NCBI GenBank assembly: GCA_035439445.1
Contig: DAORKG010000003.1
Span: forward strand, 1-64,000
Reading direction: 5' to 3'
Origin: UBA4416 sp035439445
GTDB taxonomy: Bacteria > Bacteroidota > Bacteroidia > B-17B0 > Aurantibacillaceae
DNA length: 64,000 bases
The notes under the pieces are model-generated. The model was not told the DNA's origin. It searched no databases and saw only the letters and a program-made list of their open reading frames with translations. Positions 27,813-37,551 of this stretch are shown here, one piece after another; position 1 is the stretch's first letter, and the number at the start of each line of letters is the position of its first letter. A program made the position numbers and the translations under genes.

Positions 27813-29963
27813 TTATTTACTCAAGATTTTGAATTCTGTTCTTCTGTTCTCTTGCCTTCCTGCTTCTGTATCATTAGTTGCAACAGGCACAGTCTCTCCA
27901 TAACCTTTAGCCACTAACCTATCTGTTGCAATTCCTTTACCAATTAAATAAGTTACAACCGATTGAGAACGTGATTGAGATAACTTTTGGTTATACTCAT
28001 CACTTCCTTTGCTATCTGTGTGACTTCCTAACTCAATTTTTAAAGTAGGATTCTCGGTTAATAATTTAATTAATCGGTCCAACTCATTAGTAGACTCCGG
28101 GCGGATAGTTGCTTTATCAAAATCAAAGAAAATGTTTTTTAAGATGATTGACTGTCCAACCTCAATTGGTTTTAATGCAATATCTTTTTCAACTTCCTGA
28201 AACTCTTCAGATGCTTTTAAATCGAAGTTTTCTGAATGGAATAAATACCCGTCTTTTTTAACTGCAATACCGTAGTTTTTACCTGATGGCAAAGACACTA
28301 AATATTTACCGGTAGTACTGTTTGATTTAAAAGTGGCAATAACCTCGTTTAAAGAATTATCAATTAATTCAACTGCAGCCTCTAATAACTTATATGTTTT
28401 TGAATCAGAAATAACCCCTTTTAAAATCGTCATCTTAGGTCCTGAGCTAACAATTTTTTCTGCTTTAAACTCACTTACCGGAGCCGCAACACTTGCCAAC
28501 AAATTATCTTCGTTCATTACCACCGGTGGTTTTTCAGGCCCTAAGAATGTGATTTTATAGATATCCTTATCACCATAACCTCCTTGTTTAGATGAAGCAA
28601 AATATCCATGATTACCACTTCCGCTAATTACAAAAAACACATCATCATCGGGTCCGTTAATTGGATAACCCAAATTTTGTGGTTCACTCCATTTACCATT
28701 TTCAAACGTTGATTTAAAAATGTCGTAACCTCCCATATTTTTATGACCTTTAGAACTAAAATAAATAGTCTTTCCATCTGGGTGAATAAATACACCTTCC
28801 TCCCCATACTTCGTATTTAATGATGGCCCAATATTTACAGCCGGCCCCCATTCTCCCTTTACATCTTTATCAGAGTAGTAAATATCTCCTGCTCCCAAAC
28901 CGCCTTCTCTATCACTAATAAAATATAATCTTTTAGCATCATAAGACAAACTCACAGATGACTCATGCCATTTTGAGTTAATGTTTTTATTCATGTGCTC
29001 AGGTTTACTCCAAGTGTTACCAACCAAATTACTCACATAAATATCTCCACCATCTTTCTCTTTATATTTAAAAATAAACATCGTAGTACCATCACTCGAT
29101 AAACCGGAAGTTGCATCGTGCTCAGGACTATTTACCAGTGGTCCGAAATTTTGAACAGGAGTCCATTTACCGTTTACTTTAAACGATTGGTATAAATCTT
29201 CAAATGGCCAGTTATCTCCTTCGTCTAATTTTCCTCCAGTTGAATTTTCTCTACGTGCAGTTAATACCATCATTGATTCATCTGCTGAAATAAATGCTGA
29301 GTACTCAGGATAAGACGTATTAATGTTTGGTCCTAAGTTATCAACGAAAATACGTTGTGGATTAGCAACTTCCGCCTTTCCGATCTTACACTCTCCTATC
29401 TTTTTGTTAACGTCTTCAATAGCTATGGCATTAGCTTTTGCGTCTGCATTTAAAAGCGTTAAATACATTTGATAATATTTAATTGCATCGTCCCACTTTA
29501 GCTGAAACTGAAAAGCCCAACCTAAAAAGTACGGAGCATCTTCAGGAATTTTTCCATTCAAAGAAATGGCTTTCTCCAAATATTTTGTACCCGCATCACT
29601 TTGAGGATTTAAATTGAAATTGATAACACCTAACATATAATTTAAATCAGCATTGTTAGGATTAAACTCCTGAGCTTTCATTAAAAGAGGTTGCGCTTGT
29701 TTAAAGTAAATATCACCGGCCCTTTGGTAATCTTTACGACTCGCGGGATAATATTTATTCTTTGCCACATAACCTTCCAATACAAAGTCATATTCTTTTT
29801 TACCTGTATTAAAAAACTCTCTACCATCTTCAAGATTTTTCTTTGCATCTTTCAACAAATCTTTTTTGTCAGGGAAATTTGACTTTTCAAATTCCACATT
29901 TTGGGCAAAAGCCAATGTTGAGCTTAATACCAATAGTGCGATGATGTTATATAATGTCTTCAT
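27813..29963 (-). CDS. PorE-like OmpA protein with TPR, beta-propeller and carboxypeptidase-like domains
   Basis: A 716-residue exported protein. In order it has a signal peptide (to about residue 20), TPR-like helices (about 60-190), PD40/WD40-type beta-propeller blades (about 205-465, with repeats like SSDGTTMFI, SYDAKRLYFIS, HPDGKTIYFSS), a carboxypeptidase-regulatory-like domain (about 510-595), and a C-terminal OmpA peptidoglycan-binding domain (about 605-714, FFDFDKATIRPES and the TDxxGsxxxNxxLSxxRA-type stretch). This is the domain order of PorE, which anchors the T9SS to peptidoglycan in Porphyromonas. Bacteroidota have many paralogues with this order, so a T9SS role is plausible but unproved. 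Confidence 0.85.
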   Translation of the reverse strand: MKTLYNIIALLVLSSTLAFAQNVEFEKSNFPDKKDLLKDAKKNLEDGREFFNTGKKEYDFVLEGYVAKNKYYPASRKDYQRAGDIYFKQAQPLLMKAQEFNPNNADLNYMLGVINFNLNPQSDAGTKYLEKAISLNGKIPEDAPYFLGWAFQFQLKWDDAIKYYQMYLTLLNADAKANAIAIEDVNKKIGECKIGKAEVANPQRIFVDNLGPNINTSYPEYSAFISADESMMVLTARRENSTGGKLDEGDNWPFEDLYQSFKVNGKWTPVQNFGPLVNSPEHDATSGLSSDGTTMFIFKYKEKDGGDIYVSNLVGNTWSKPEHMNKNINSKWHESSVSLSYDAKRLYFISDREGGLGAGDIYYSDKDVKGEWGPAVNIGPSLNTKYGEEGVFIHPDGKTIYFSSKGHKNMGGYDIFKSTFENGKWSEPQNLGYPINGPDDDVFFVISGSGNHGYFASSKQGGYGDKDIYKITFLGPEKPPVVMNEDNLLASVAAPVSEFKAEKIVSSGPKMTILKGVISDSKTYKLLEAAVELIDNSLNEVIATFKSNSTTGKYLVSLPSGKNYGIAVKKDGYLFHSENFDLKASEEFQEVEKDIALKPIEVGQSIILKNIFFDFDKATIRPESTNELDRLIKLLTENPTLKIELGSHTDSKGSDEYNQKLSQSRSQSVVTYLIGKGIATDRLVAKGYGETVPVATNDTEAGRQENRRTEFKILSK

Positions 29964-29999
29964 ATTGTAATTATCAGAATGATTATCTTTTAAAATATA

Positions 30000-31049
30000 T
30001 TAATCGCAAAAACCTGATGTGTATCTTTTACCTTCCGCTGCACCATACTCTGCTGCTTTTTTCCAATCAGCACAAGCACCTTCTTCATCTTTCAACATCT
30101 GTTTAGCAATTCCTCTATTCACATAAGCAGCTGCTAATTTCGAGTCTGCCTGAATAGCTTTATTAGCCCATTCTGTTACTGCTTTGTAGTCTTTCTTCTT
30201 AATATATGCAGAAGCCATATTATTCATCGCTAATGTATAATTTGGTTTTTGTTTTAAAGCAGCATCAAAATCGGCAATTGCTCCGGCGTAATCATTCATA
30301 TTTAATTTAGCCGTTCCTCTATTATTAATAGCAATGTAGTAATCAGGTTTTAAAGAAATGGCTTTGTTATATGCCTCAATAGCACCGGCATTATCTCCTT
30401 TGTTGCGTTTACAAGAACCTAAATTATTATATGCGAAAAATAATTTTGAATCAATCGATAATGCTTTTTCATAATCAGCAATTGCCCCTGCATCATCACC
30501 CAATTGTTTTTTAGCAGATGCCCTGTCGTTATAAGCATACGCATAGTCTTTATTTGCTGCAATAGCTCGGTCGTATTCTTTAATGGCATATTGGTAATCG
30601 CCCATCTCAAAATTAATTTGACCGCTTAAGTAATACGCTTTACTATACCCATCATCTATAAGTGTAGTTTTACTTAAATAGCTAATACAGGAATCTTTCT
30701 TGTTGAGCGCATAAAAACATTGTGCTTTACCAAAAAAAGCATCCGTATTGATAGGATTAAAAGTCAATGCTTTATTGTAATCTTCGATAGAAGCCTCATA
30801 AGATTTTGACTCATATTTTGCTACACCCCTATTGCAATAAGCCTTATCGAAATTTGGTTTAAAAGATATGGCTTTAGAAAACTGCTCAATTGCCAGCGGA
30901 AAATCCTTTTTAGTCATAAATTCCAAACCTGCATTATATGCATTTTCAGCCTCCTGATCAGGAGTTAAAGCGGTTTTTACTTTTACGGTGTCTTGTGCAT
31001 ATATATTAAGATATATAACGCTCAGACAAAAAAATACAATTTTTTGCAT
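30000..31049 (-). CDS. Exported TPR-repeat protein
   Basis: A 349-residue protein with a signal peptide (to about residue 19) and about nine tetratricopeptide repeats through the mature chain. The repeats carry the canonical W/Y-x-x-A-I-x-D/E-Y-x-x-A spacing (units such as GDYQYAIKEYDRAI, GDDAGAIADYEKAL). The last repeat is followed by a Cys-containing tail (GFCD). It is probably a periplasmic protein-protein adaptor. The gene lies 36 nt upstream of the PorE-like gene on the same strand, so it may bind that protein's TPR or propeller region. Confidence 0.88.
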   Translation of the reverse strand: MQKIVFFCLSVIYLNIYAQDTVKVKTALTPDQEAENAYNAGLEFMTKKDFPLAIEQFSKAISFKPNFDKAYCNRGVAKYESKSYEASIEDYNKALTFNPINTDAFFGKAQCFYALNKKDSCISYLSKTTLIDDGYSKAYYLSGQINFEMGDYQYAIKEYDRAIAANKDYAYAYNDRASAKKQLGDDAGAIADYEKALSIDSKLFFAYNNLGSCKRNKGDNAGAIEAYNKAISLKPDYYIAINNRGTAKLNMNDYAGAIADFDAALKQKPNYTLAMNNMASAYIKKKDYKAVTEWANKAIQADSKLAAAYVNRGIAKQMLKDEEGACADWKKAAEYGAAEGKRYTSGFCD

Positions 31050-31105
31050 AGTATAATTTGTTACGTTTTAAAGATAGGAAAATAAAAGAAAAAAAGAAAT
31101 TTTAA

Positions 31106-31822
31106 CTAAAAATTCAGATAATAATCTTTTGTTAAGTCTTTATATTCATTGGTGTAATGATGTCTTTCTTCCAGCTCAATAGCAATTGTTTTTTCTGAGA
31201 ATTCTGTGGGTGTAAACTCAAACTGCATTACATGACGCTTTTCAGAATCTTTGCTGACTTTTGATTTAACCCTAAGTAATTTAGACAAAAACAGTCCTCT
31301 CTTTTGTGCTAAATCTCTGAACTTTTCTGCTTCAAGAGTTGGTAAAATCAAACAAAACTTCCCTTTAGCATCTAGTAATTTTTTCACACCATCAATTAAT
31401 TCTTCAAATGGCAAAACATCAGCGTGTCTTGCATATGATCGCTGCTCATCGCTTGACTTTAAGGATTGCTCAAAATATGGGGGATTTGTAACAATCAGGT
31501 TGTATTTTTTTGTTGAATTTTTAGCGAATTCCTGAAGAGAAGAGTGAAAAACGGAAATTTGATTTGAAAATTTACTTTCGGTAACATTTTGCCTTGCCTG
31601 ATCAAAAGCATTATTATCAATATCGATGGCATCAATATGTGCTTCTGTTTTTTGTGCTAACATTAAAGCTACAACCCCAGTTCCTGTACCAATATCTAAT
31701 ATCTGCTTACTACCATTTGGAAAAACCCAAGCACCCAACAAGACAGCATCTGTACCAACCTTCATGGCGCATTTATCTTGCTTAATAATAAACTGTTTAA
31801 AGGCGAACGACGTACCAGGCAT
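31106..31822 (-). CDS. trmN6: tRNA1(Val) adenine-37 N6-methyltransferase
   Basis: A 238-residue class I SAM methyltransferase. The SAM-binding motif is ILDIGTGTGV (41-50) and the catalytic N6-adenine motif is NPPY (113-116). The N-terminal block IIKQDKCAMKVGTDAVLLGAW is the TrmN6/YfiC signature, and length fits the family. It methylates A37 next to the anticodon of tRNA-Val. It appears to be a single-gene unit. Confidence 0.88.
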   Translation of the reverse strand: MPGTSFAFKQFIIKQDKCAMKVGTDAVLLGAWVFPNGSKQILDIGTGTGVVALMLAQKTEAHIDAIDIDNNAFDQARQNVTESKFSNQISVFHSSLQEFAKNSTKKYNLIVTNPPYFEQSLKSSDEQRSYARHADVLPFEELIDGVKKLLDAKGKFCLILPTLEAEKFRDLAQKRGLFLSKLLRVKSKVSKDSEKRHVMQFEFTPTEFSEKTIAIELEERHHYTNEYKDLTKDYYLNF

Positions 31823-31939
31823 AAACCATGTTTACTGTTTTGAGTTGCATAAAGTTAAAAACAAAAATGAAAAAATATGACGCCCTTAACATTTTTAAGG
31901 TATATTTATAAACAATAGACAAAAAAACTAAAAAAACTT

Positions 31940-32149
31940 ATGAAAAACTTAATATTAGTAGCAACAAGTTTAATATTGGTAAGCTGTGCAAAAAAAGACT
32001 GGAATTGTAAATGCACGGTGAATGGGGATGATTATGAAAAAACCATAACACATACAACACAATCTAAAGCCAATACTGATTGTTCAAACTATGGTAAATC
32101 CATTGGTCAAATGTATGGTAATTATTCTTACGTGTGCAAAGTAAATTAA
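31940..32149 (+). CDS. Small lipoprotein with conserved cysteines
   Basis: A 69-residue protein with a lipoprotein signal peptide and lipobox (LVSC, Cys16). The short mature part contains four more Cys residues (WNCKC, TDCSNYG, YVCKV), which could form two disulfides. I do not recognise a family with known function. The stop codon is 10 nt before the ATG of the PBP4-type gene, so they may be co-transcribed. Confidence 0.72.
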   Translation: MKNLILVATSLILVSCAKKDWNCKCTVNGDDYEKTITHTTQSKANTDCSNYGKSIGQMYGNYSYVCKVN

Positions 32150-32159
32150 TTTGAACATA

Positions 32160-33611
32160 ATGAATAAAATTATTTGTACTATTTTTCTTTTAGTGCAATA
32201 CTTTGTTAATGCTCAAATAGGTATTGATGCCGTTTTAGATAGTTACAAAAAAGATAAAGATTTACAACATGCGACTTATAGTTTTTGCGTGTTAGACGCC
32301 ACGTCGGGAAAAACGATTAAGGAGTATAACTCCGAATTAGCTTTGATTCCTGCCAGCACAATGAAAATCGTGACTACATCTGCGGCATTAGGAATTTTAG
32401 GGAAAGATTACACATACAAAACAAATTTTTACACTTTCACGAAAACGGATTCCGCAACAGGGCAAAATTTAAATCATTTATTAGTTAAAGGTAGCGGAGA
32501 TCCTTCTTTTAACTCATCCTATTTTTATAATAATGATTCCTCTTTTTTAAATCCTATTATCCAAAAATTAAAAACAAAGGGTATTAAAAAAATAAATGGC
32601 TCATTAATCGCAGATGGCTCTTATTTTGACAACGCTATTCCAAGCACATGGATTTGGGGAGATATAGGGAATTATTTTGGAGCGGGAGCAAATGGATTAT
32701 CATACCATGATAATAAGTTTTCGATTTTTTATAACAGTGGAGGCCCAAATACAATTGCGGAAATAGAAAGTATTGCACCCGAATATTTTTCAAAAAAAAT
32801 AAGCGTCCAATCTAATGTAATTTCACAAGGAACTGAAGATGATGCCTTTGTTTTTGGCGACCCAAATGGATACTCAAGAACAGTAAGGGGAACCATTCCT
32901 CCAAACAAAAAACACTATGAAGTTGAAGCCGAAATGCCCGAACCGGCATTATACTTCATAAATCAACTTCAAAGCGAACTGCAAAAAAATAATTTGTCTA
33001 ACAGTGATACTAAATTAATTTTATCAGAAAGTTCAAATTCTTACAATATAAAACCTGAACAATTAGTTTATACGCATACCTCACCAAAACTTGAAAAAAT
33101 TGTATACTATACCAATATAAAAAGTAATAATCATTATGCGGAAAGTTTATTAAATACAATTGGAGCTGTTAAATCTGGAAAAAAAGGAACAACAAGCAAT
33201 GGTATTAATGCAGTTGAAAATTATTGGAAAGACAGAGGAATTGACATCAGTGGTTTGCATATGGTTGATGGAAGTGGTTTATCACGAGCAAATACAATCA
33301 CTACAAAAACACAAGCCACTATTCTTTCAAAAATATATCGAGATAGTTTAATGTATCCTGCATTTAATGCTTCTTTACCTATTGCCGGAAAAAATGGAAG
33401 TATGGTAAGTTTGTGTAAAGGGACTTTTGCTGAAGGTAATATGCGCGCTAAAACAGGTTACATAAACAGAGCCAGAGGTTACTGTGGTTATGTAAAAACA
33501 AAATCTGGAAAAGAATTAGCGTTCTCAGTATTATTTAATAATTATGATTGTTCGCCTAAAGAAATGAAATTGAAAATTGAGAAATTATTGATAGCCATGG
33601 TAGATTTGTAA
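32160..33611 (+). CDS. dacB: D-alanyl-D-alanine carboxypeptidase/endopeptidase, PBP4 type
   Basis: A 483-residue class C penicillin-binding protein. I use the ATG at 32160 because it opens a signal peptide (MNKIICTIFLLVQYFVNAQ); a TTG 9 nt earlier is possible. The three active-site motifs are present: S66-TMK (SxxK) in IPASTMKIV, S322-N-N (SxN), and K431-T-G. The large insertion between SxxK and SxN is typical of PBP4. It trims or cleaves peptide stems of peptidoglycan in the periplasm. The downstream gene is on the opposite strand, with an interspersed inverted repeat between. Confidence 0.92.
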   Translation: MNKIICTIFLLVQYFVNAQIGIDAVLDSYKKDKDLQHATYSFCVLDATSGKTIKEYNSELALIPASTMKIVTTSAALGILGKDYTYKTNFYTFTKTDSATGQNLNHLLVKGSGDPSFNSSYFYNNDSSFLNPIIQKLKTKGIKKINGSLIADGSYFDNAIPSTWIWGDIGNYFGAGANGLSYHDNKFSIFYNSGGPNTIAEIESIAPEYFSKKISVQSNVISQGTEDDAFVFGDPNGYSRTVRGTIPPNKKHYEVEAEMPEPALYFINQLQSELQKNNLSNSDTKLILSESSNSYNIKPEQLVYTHTSPKLEKIVYYTNIKSNNHYAESLLNTIGAVKSGKKGTTSNGINAVENYWKDRGIDISGLHMVDGSGLSRANTITTKTQATILSKIYRDSLMYPAFNASLPIAGKNGSMVSLCKGTFAEGNMRAKTGYINRARGYCGYVKTKSGKELAFSVLFNNYDCSPKEMKLKIEKLLIAMVDL

Positions 33612-33617
33612 ATTAAA

Positions 33618-33675
33618 TGTCATGCTGAACTTGTTTCAGCATCTCAATAGACACTGAAACAAGTTCAGGGTGACA
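33618..33675. repeat. Imperfect inverted repeat (interspersed repeat type A)
   Basis: Arms of about 25 nt share TGTCA, CTGAACTTGTTTCAG and a terminal T when one is reverse-complemented, with an 8-nt centre. Such CTGAACTTGTTTCAG palindromes are familiar intergenic repeats in Bacteroidota and other bacteria. It fills nearly all of the gap between two convergent genes and may also serve as their terminator. Confidence 0.7.
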
Positions 33676-33682
33676 AAACACT

Positions 33683-34879
33683 TTAAGAAATAGATTCGTC
33701 AATTGATTTTAAAATAATCTCACAAGCTTTTTTAATTTCATCATCCGTAATAATTAATGGAGGCGCAATGCGCATAGAATGAGAGTTAAACAAAAACCAA
33801 TCAACGATTAATCCATTCTTAACACAAGTTTCAATAATTTTAAAATTCAAATCGGTGTCTTCAAAATCTAAAGACAACATAAAACCTTTGCCTTTAATGT
33901 TTTTAATAACAGGATGAACTAATAAAGAGCGGATCAAATTCGATTTACGTTCAATGTCAGCCATTAAATTCTCCGACTGAATAGTTTGTAAACAAGCTAA
34001 TGAAGCCGCACAGCAAACAGCATTTCCGCCAAACGTATTAATATTTCCTAAAACCGGATTGTAAGTAAATTCGTTTAATAATTTTTGAGAACTAATAAAA
34101 CAACCTATTGGCAAACCACCTCCCATTCCTTTTGCTAGCAACAAAATATCAGGCACAACCCCTGTTTGCTCAAATGCAAAAAAAGTACCGCTACGACCAA
34201 AGCCATTTTGAATTTCATCTAATATCATCAAAGCACAATGTTCGTCACATTTTTTTCGGATAGCTTGTAAAAATTCATTGCTTGCAACTGTATAACCAGT
34301 TTCACTTTGAATTGGTTCTAAAATAACAGCAGCAGTTTTTGAAGTGATGTATTGATTAACGTCTTCTACAGAATTATAATCAATAATTCTAACATCAGGC
34401 AATAAAGGACGAAACGCCAGTTTAAATTCTTCATTCCCCATCACACTTAAAGAACCATGGGAACTGCCATGATAAGAATCTCTAAAGCAAATGATTTCTG
34501 TTTTACCGGTAACACGCTTAGCTAATTTCAAAGCGCCTTCTGTTGCTTCTGTTCCTGAATTGGTATAGAAAACAGAATTTAAATTTGGAGGTAATAAATC
34601 AGTTAAAGCTTTTGCTAATTTAATTTGTGGTGCTTGCACATACTCCCCATACACCATTAAGTGCATGTAGGTTTCACTTTGTTGTTGTATTGCTTTTACA
34701 ACATTTGGGTGACAATGACCAATATTACTAACCGAAATTCCTGAAATAAAATCGATGTACGAATTATTATGAATATCATATAAATAAACACCTTGCGCTT
34801 TTACTATTTCCAAATCCATTGGTTTTGGAGACACTTGCGCTACATGATTTAAAAATAATTGTCGGTTAGAAATTTGCAT
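33683..34879 (-). CDS. Class-III PLP-dependent aminotransferase (acetylornithine/ornithine type)
   Basis: A 398-residue fold-type I aminotransferase. The PLP lysine is Lys250 in LLLAKGMGGG, the aspartate that pairs with the pyridine nitrogen is Asp221 in MILDEIQNGFGRSG, and the phosphate-binding TNSGTEATEGALKLA segment lies near 106-120. The overall pattern fits ArgD/aspartate aminotransferase family proteins. No arginine-biosynthesis genes are adjacent, so the true substrate is uncertain and I give no symbol. Confidence 0.85.
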   Translation of the reverse strand: MQISNRQLFLNHVAQVSPKPMDLEIVKAQGVYLYDIHNNSYIDFISGISVSNIGHCHPNVVKAIQQQSETYMHLMVYGEYVQAPQIKLAKALTDLLPPNLNSVFYTNSGTEATEGALKLAKRVTGKTEIICFRDSYHGSSHGSLSVMGNEEFKLAFRPLLPDVRIIDYNSVEDVNQYITSKTAAVILEPIQSETGYTVASNEFLQAIRKKCDEHCALMILDEIQNGFGRSGTFFAFEQTGVVPDILLLAKGMGGGLPIGCFISSQKLLNEFTYNPVLGNINTFGGNAVCCAASLACLQTIQSENLMADIERKSNLIRSLLVHPVIKNIKGKGFMLSLDFEDTDLNFKIIETCVKNGLIVDWFLFNSHSMRIAPPLIITDDEIKKACEIILKSIDESIS

Positions 34880-34905
34880 GATATAAAGATACAGAATTAG
34901 TTTAA

Positions 34906-34935
34906 TCTCACACTTCGACTCCGCTCAGTGAGACA
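34906..34935. repeat. Short inverted repeat with ACTTCGACTCCGCTCA core (type B)
   Basis: Arms TCTCA.CT and AGTGAGA surround a core CTTCGACTCCGCTCAG, a common short intergenic repeat in Bacteroidota. It lies between the aminotransferase and yigZ. Confidence 0.55.
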
Positions 34936-34937
34936 AA

Positions 34938-35543
34938 TTATTTATACTCTAGTTTAAGTCCTTCTATTTTCTTCAACTTTTCTTCACACTGCTCACTATT
35001 AGCTTTACGAATACTGAAACTAATTTCACAATTGTTATCAAATTGCTGGTTGGTAATTTTACAATCTAATTGCTTTAATAATTTCATCACGTCATTTAAG
35101 TGTTCGAAATAAAATTGTATAGAATAGTTGAATAGAATTTGCTTTTCAATAATCCTAGAAACTTTAATAACATCGGCAGCAGAGTTTTTATAAGCATTAA
35201 TTAAACCGCTTACTCCTAATAAAGTTCCTCCAAAATAACGCACTACGACAATTAAAACATTAGTTAAATCATTGGATTGAATTTGCCCAAGAATTGGTTT
35301 ACCTGCAGTATTATTTGGCTCTCCATCATCATTAGCTCTAAAATTCATTTTATCTGCCCCTAACCGATAAGCATAACAATGATGATTAGCAGTGTGATGT
35401 TCTTTTTTTAACTGATTTAAAATTTCTTTAATCTGTTGATCGTTTTCTACAGGATAAGCATACGTTAAAAACTTACTGCCTTTATCTTTAAAGATGGCTT
35501 CAGTAGGTTTTTCAATAGTTAAATAAGTATCTGAGAACAACAT
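34938..35543 (-). CDS. yigZ: YigZ/IMPACT family protein
   Basis: A 201-residue YigZ protein. The conserved signature VVRYFGGTLLGVSGL and the upstream NNTAGKPIL and RANDDGEP blocks define the UPF0029/IMPACT family, and the C-terminal ferredoxin-like DUF1949 domain is present. Bacterial members have no settled biochemical role; the eukaryotic relative IMPACT regulates Gcn2. It is the last gene of a tight operon after ribD and a DMT transporter gene. Confidence 0.88.
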   Translation of the reverse strand: MLFSDTYLTIEKPTEAIFKDKGSKFLTYAYPVENDQQIKEILNQLKKEHHTANHHCYAYRLGADKMNFRANDDGEPNNTAGKPILGQIQSNDLTNVLIVVVRYFGGTLLGVSGLINAYKNSAADVIKVSRIIEKQILFNYSIQFYFEHLNDVMKLLKQLDCKITNQQFDNNCEISFSIRKANSEQCEEKLKKIEGLKLEYK

Positions 35544-35546
35544 AAT

Positions 35547-36428
35547 TTATTTCATCAACTGAGGTAATAATCCTAAAATTAAAATAGCTAATAAACTCAA
35601 GCCTATTCCTAGCCAGTTTTTAGAAGACAATTTTTCTTTAAACACAATAACAGAGACAATAGTAGAGAAGGTTAAGATGCTAAGGTTATTGATGGGGAAC
35701 AAAACGGAGGGCTCCATTACATTTGTATTTAATGCTGAAATAATAAAATACATGGTGCCAAAATTAATAGTACCTAAAATAATCCCAGCAGGAATAGCTT
35801 GTAATTGAAATTTCTCTTTCTTGACTATCAGCTGATACATTAACACGATAAATCCAAATACGAAAGCAGTTGAAAATATGGTTGACAAGAAGGCATCAAA
35901 ATTTAAATCATTTAATAAGTTACGTTGCGCGTAATTAATAGAAGAATCAATAATACCGCTACAAGCAAATATAATTAATGGAAACAACCACCATAATTTA
36001 TCTTCTTGTTTTCCTTCTGTTTCTTTGTGAGATACTAAATAAACAGCAACAATGGCTAAGATAATACCAATGATTTTAGAAACTGAAACACCATCGCCAT
36101 AAAACAAAATAGCAATACTAATGGGCACAACTACAGACATACGATTAGCTACCTGAGCTACAGAAATACCTTGTTTAGCAGTTGTTTCAGCAATTACAAA
36201 TAAACTACTGATAAACACAATTCCTAAAAAAACAGCTATTAAAAAAAAGGGCTGCTCAATAACATTTGCAGGAGTTACATCCGACTTAGTAGTTAAAAAT
36301 CCCAAAGAACCAGCAATGATGTAGTTAATGATAATTGCCTGAAACGCATTGATATTTCTGATAGAAATAATTTTAAAAGAAATTCCGAATAAAGTAGAAA
36401 CTAAAATAGAGAGTAATAAAAAAAGCAT
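35547..36428 (-). CDS. DMT/EamA-family transporter
   Basis: A 293-residue membrane protein with about ten hydrophobic helices, arranged as two EamA halves. It ends with a short positively charged tail. It belongs to the drug/metabolite transporter superfamily. Its gene starts 1 nt after the ribD stop and ends 3 nt before yigZ. The operon with ribD makes riboflavin-related transport conceivable, but there is no direct evidence and EamA substrates vary widely. Confidence 0.85.
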   Translation of the reverse strand: MLFLLLSILVSTLFGISFKIISIRNINAFQAIIINYIIAGSLGFLTTKSDVTPANVIEQPFFLIAVFLGIVFISSLFVIAETTAKQGISVAQVANRMSVVVPISIAILFYGDGVSVSKIIGIILAIVAVYLVSHKETEGKQEDKLWWLFPLIIFACSGIIDSSINYAQRNLLNDLNFDAFLSTIFSTAFVFGFIVLMYQLIVKKEKFQLQAIPAGIILGTINFGTMYFIISALNTNVMEPSVLFPINNLSILTFSTIVSVIVFKEKLSSKNWLGIGLSLLAILILGLLPQLMK

Positions 36429-36429
36429 A

Positions 36430-37446
36430 TTAAGAATTTAAGATAGTGTACAACAAATCATTGCCAACGTTAATAGGTGTGATGTTATTTAAATTAATTT
36501 CAGGAGCAGAAATTCCATGTTCAAATTTTTTAGTGGGGTTTACAAATACCTGCGCTTCATCCCAAGCATTGTTATTCATGAAATTATAAATTGTATTTGT
36601 ACCACCTTCAACCATGATACTGGAGATATTATTTTTAAAACAATAATCTAAAACCTCTTGAACTTTTTTGTTCCAATCTATCTTCACAAACTCAATATTA
36701 TTTTTCGCTTCATCTTTCAATGGATTAAAAACAATTGTTTTAGCATCTTGGTTAAAAACATTTAAATCTGTTGGCAATTTTATTGTTCGAGATAATACCA
36801 AGCGGGTTGGGTTTTTGCCAGAAGCTAATCGCGTTGTTAATAAAGGATTATCATTGATTAATGTATTATAACCAATTAAAATGGCTTGCTCTTGAGCTCG
36901 CCATTGATGAACGAGTTCTTTACTTTCTTTTCCTGTAATCCAATTATCTTCTTTCTCTTGAGGCAAGGGCCAGCGACTAATAAATCCATCTTGAGTTTGC
37001 GCCCATTTTAAAATCACATAAGGGCGTTTTTTTTCGTGAAAGGTAAAAAAACGTTTATTCAGAGTCCTGCATTCTTTATCTAAAACACCATACTCCACTT
37101 CAATGCCTGCATCTTTTAATTTTTGAATTCCTTTTCCTGAAACAAGTGGATTTGTATCTAAATTACCAACCACTACTTTTTTAATTGCCTTACTAATAAT
37201 TAAATCGGCACAGGGTGGTGTTTTCCCAAAATGAGAGCAAGGCTCCAAAGTAACATACAAAGTGCTTTGTTTGAGTAGCTCATCGTTCACTTGTTTTATA
37301 GCGTTTGGCTCAGCATGTGCGCTGCCATATTGTTCGTGATAGCCCTCCGCAATAATTTGATTATTTCTTACAATCACACATCCAACCATAGGATTAGGGG
37401 CAACTTGCCCTAAGCCTTTTGAGGCTAGTTCAAGAGCGCGTTTCAT
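36430..37446 (-). CDS. ribD: Bifunctional riboflavin biosynthesis deaminase/reductase
   Basis: A 338-residue RibD that deaminates and then reduces the pyrimidine intermediate of riboflavin synthesis. The N-terminal zinc deaminase has His44-Ala-Glu46 and the PCSHFGKTPPC motif with Cys70 and Cys79. The C-terminal half is the NADPH-dependent reductase (WAQTQDGFIS, MVEGGTNTIYNF). The N-terminus is a few residues shorter than many RibD proteins, but an in-frame stop nine codons upstream, with no start between, supports this ATG. First gene of the ribD-transporter-yigZ operon; no FMN riboswitch is visible in the 105-nt upstream gap. Confidence 0.93.
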   Translation of the reverse strand: MKRALELASKGLGQVAPNPMVGCVIVRNNQIIAEGYHEQYGSAHAEPNAIKQVNDELLKQSTLYVTLEPCSHFGKTPPCADLIISKAIKKVVVGNLDTNPLVSGKGIQKLKDAGIEVEYGVLDKECRTLNKRFFTFHEKKRPYVILKWAQTQDGFISRWPLPQEKEDNWITGKESKELVHQWRAQEQAILIGYNTLINDNPLLTTRLASGKNPTRLVLSRTIKLPTDLNVFNQDAKTIVFNPLKDEAKNNIEFVKIDWNKKVQEVLDYCFKNNISSIMVEGGTNTIYNFMNNNAWDEAQVFVNPTKKFEHGISAPEINLNNITPINVGNDLLYTILNS

Positions 37447-37551
37447 ATATGTTTCGTTTGTTGTAATAATCGCTATTTTAGGGGAAATAAAGTTAAAACA
37501 TTAATTTTAATTAGAGACTAAAATTCGCCTTTAATTCACTATTTTTATAGC

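Noticed and set aside
37447..37551. FMN riboswitch ahead of ribD
   Set aside because: The gap between ribD and yicC is only 105 nt and I could not find the conserved FMN aptamer core.
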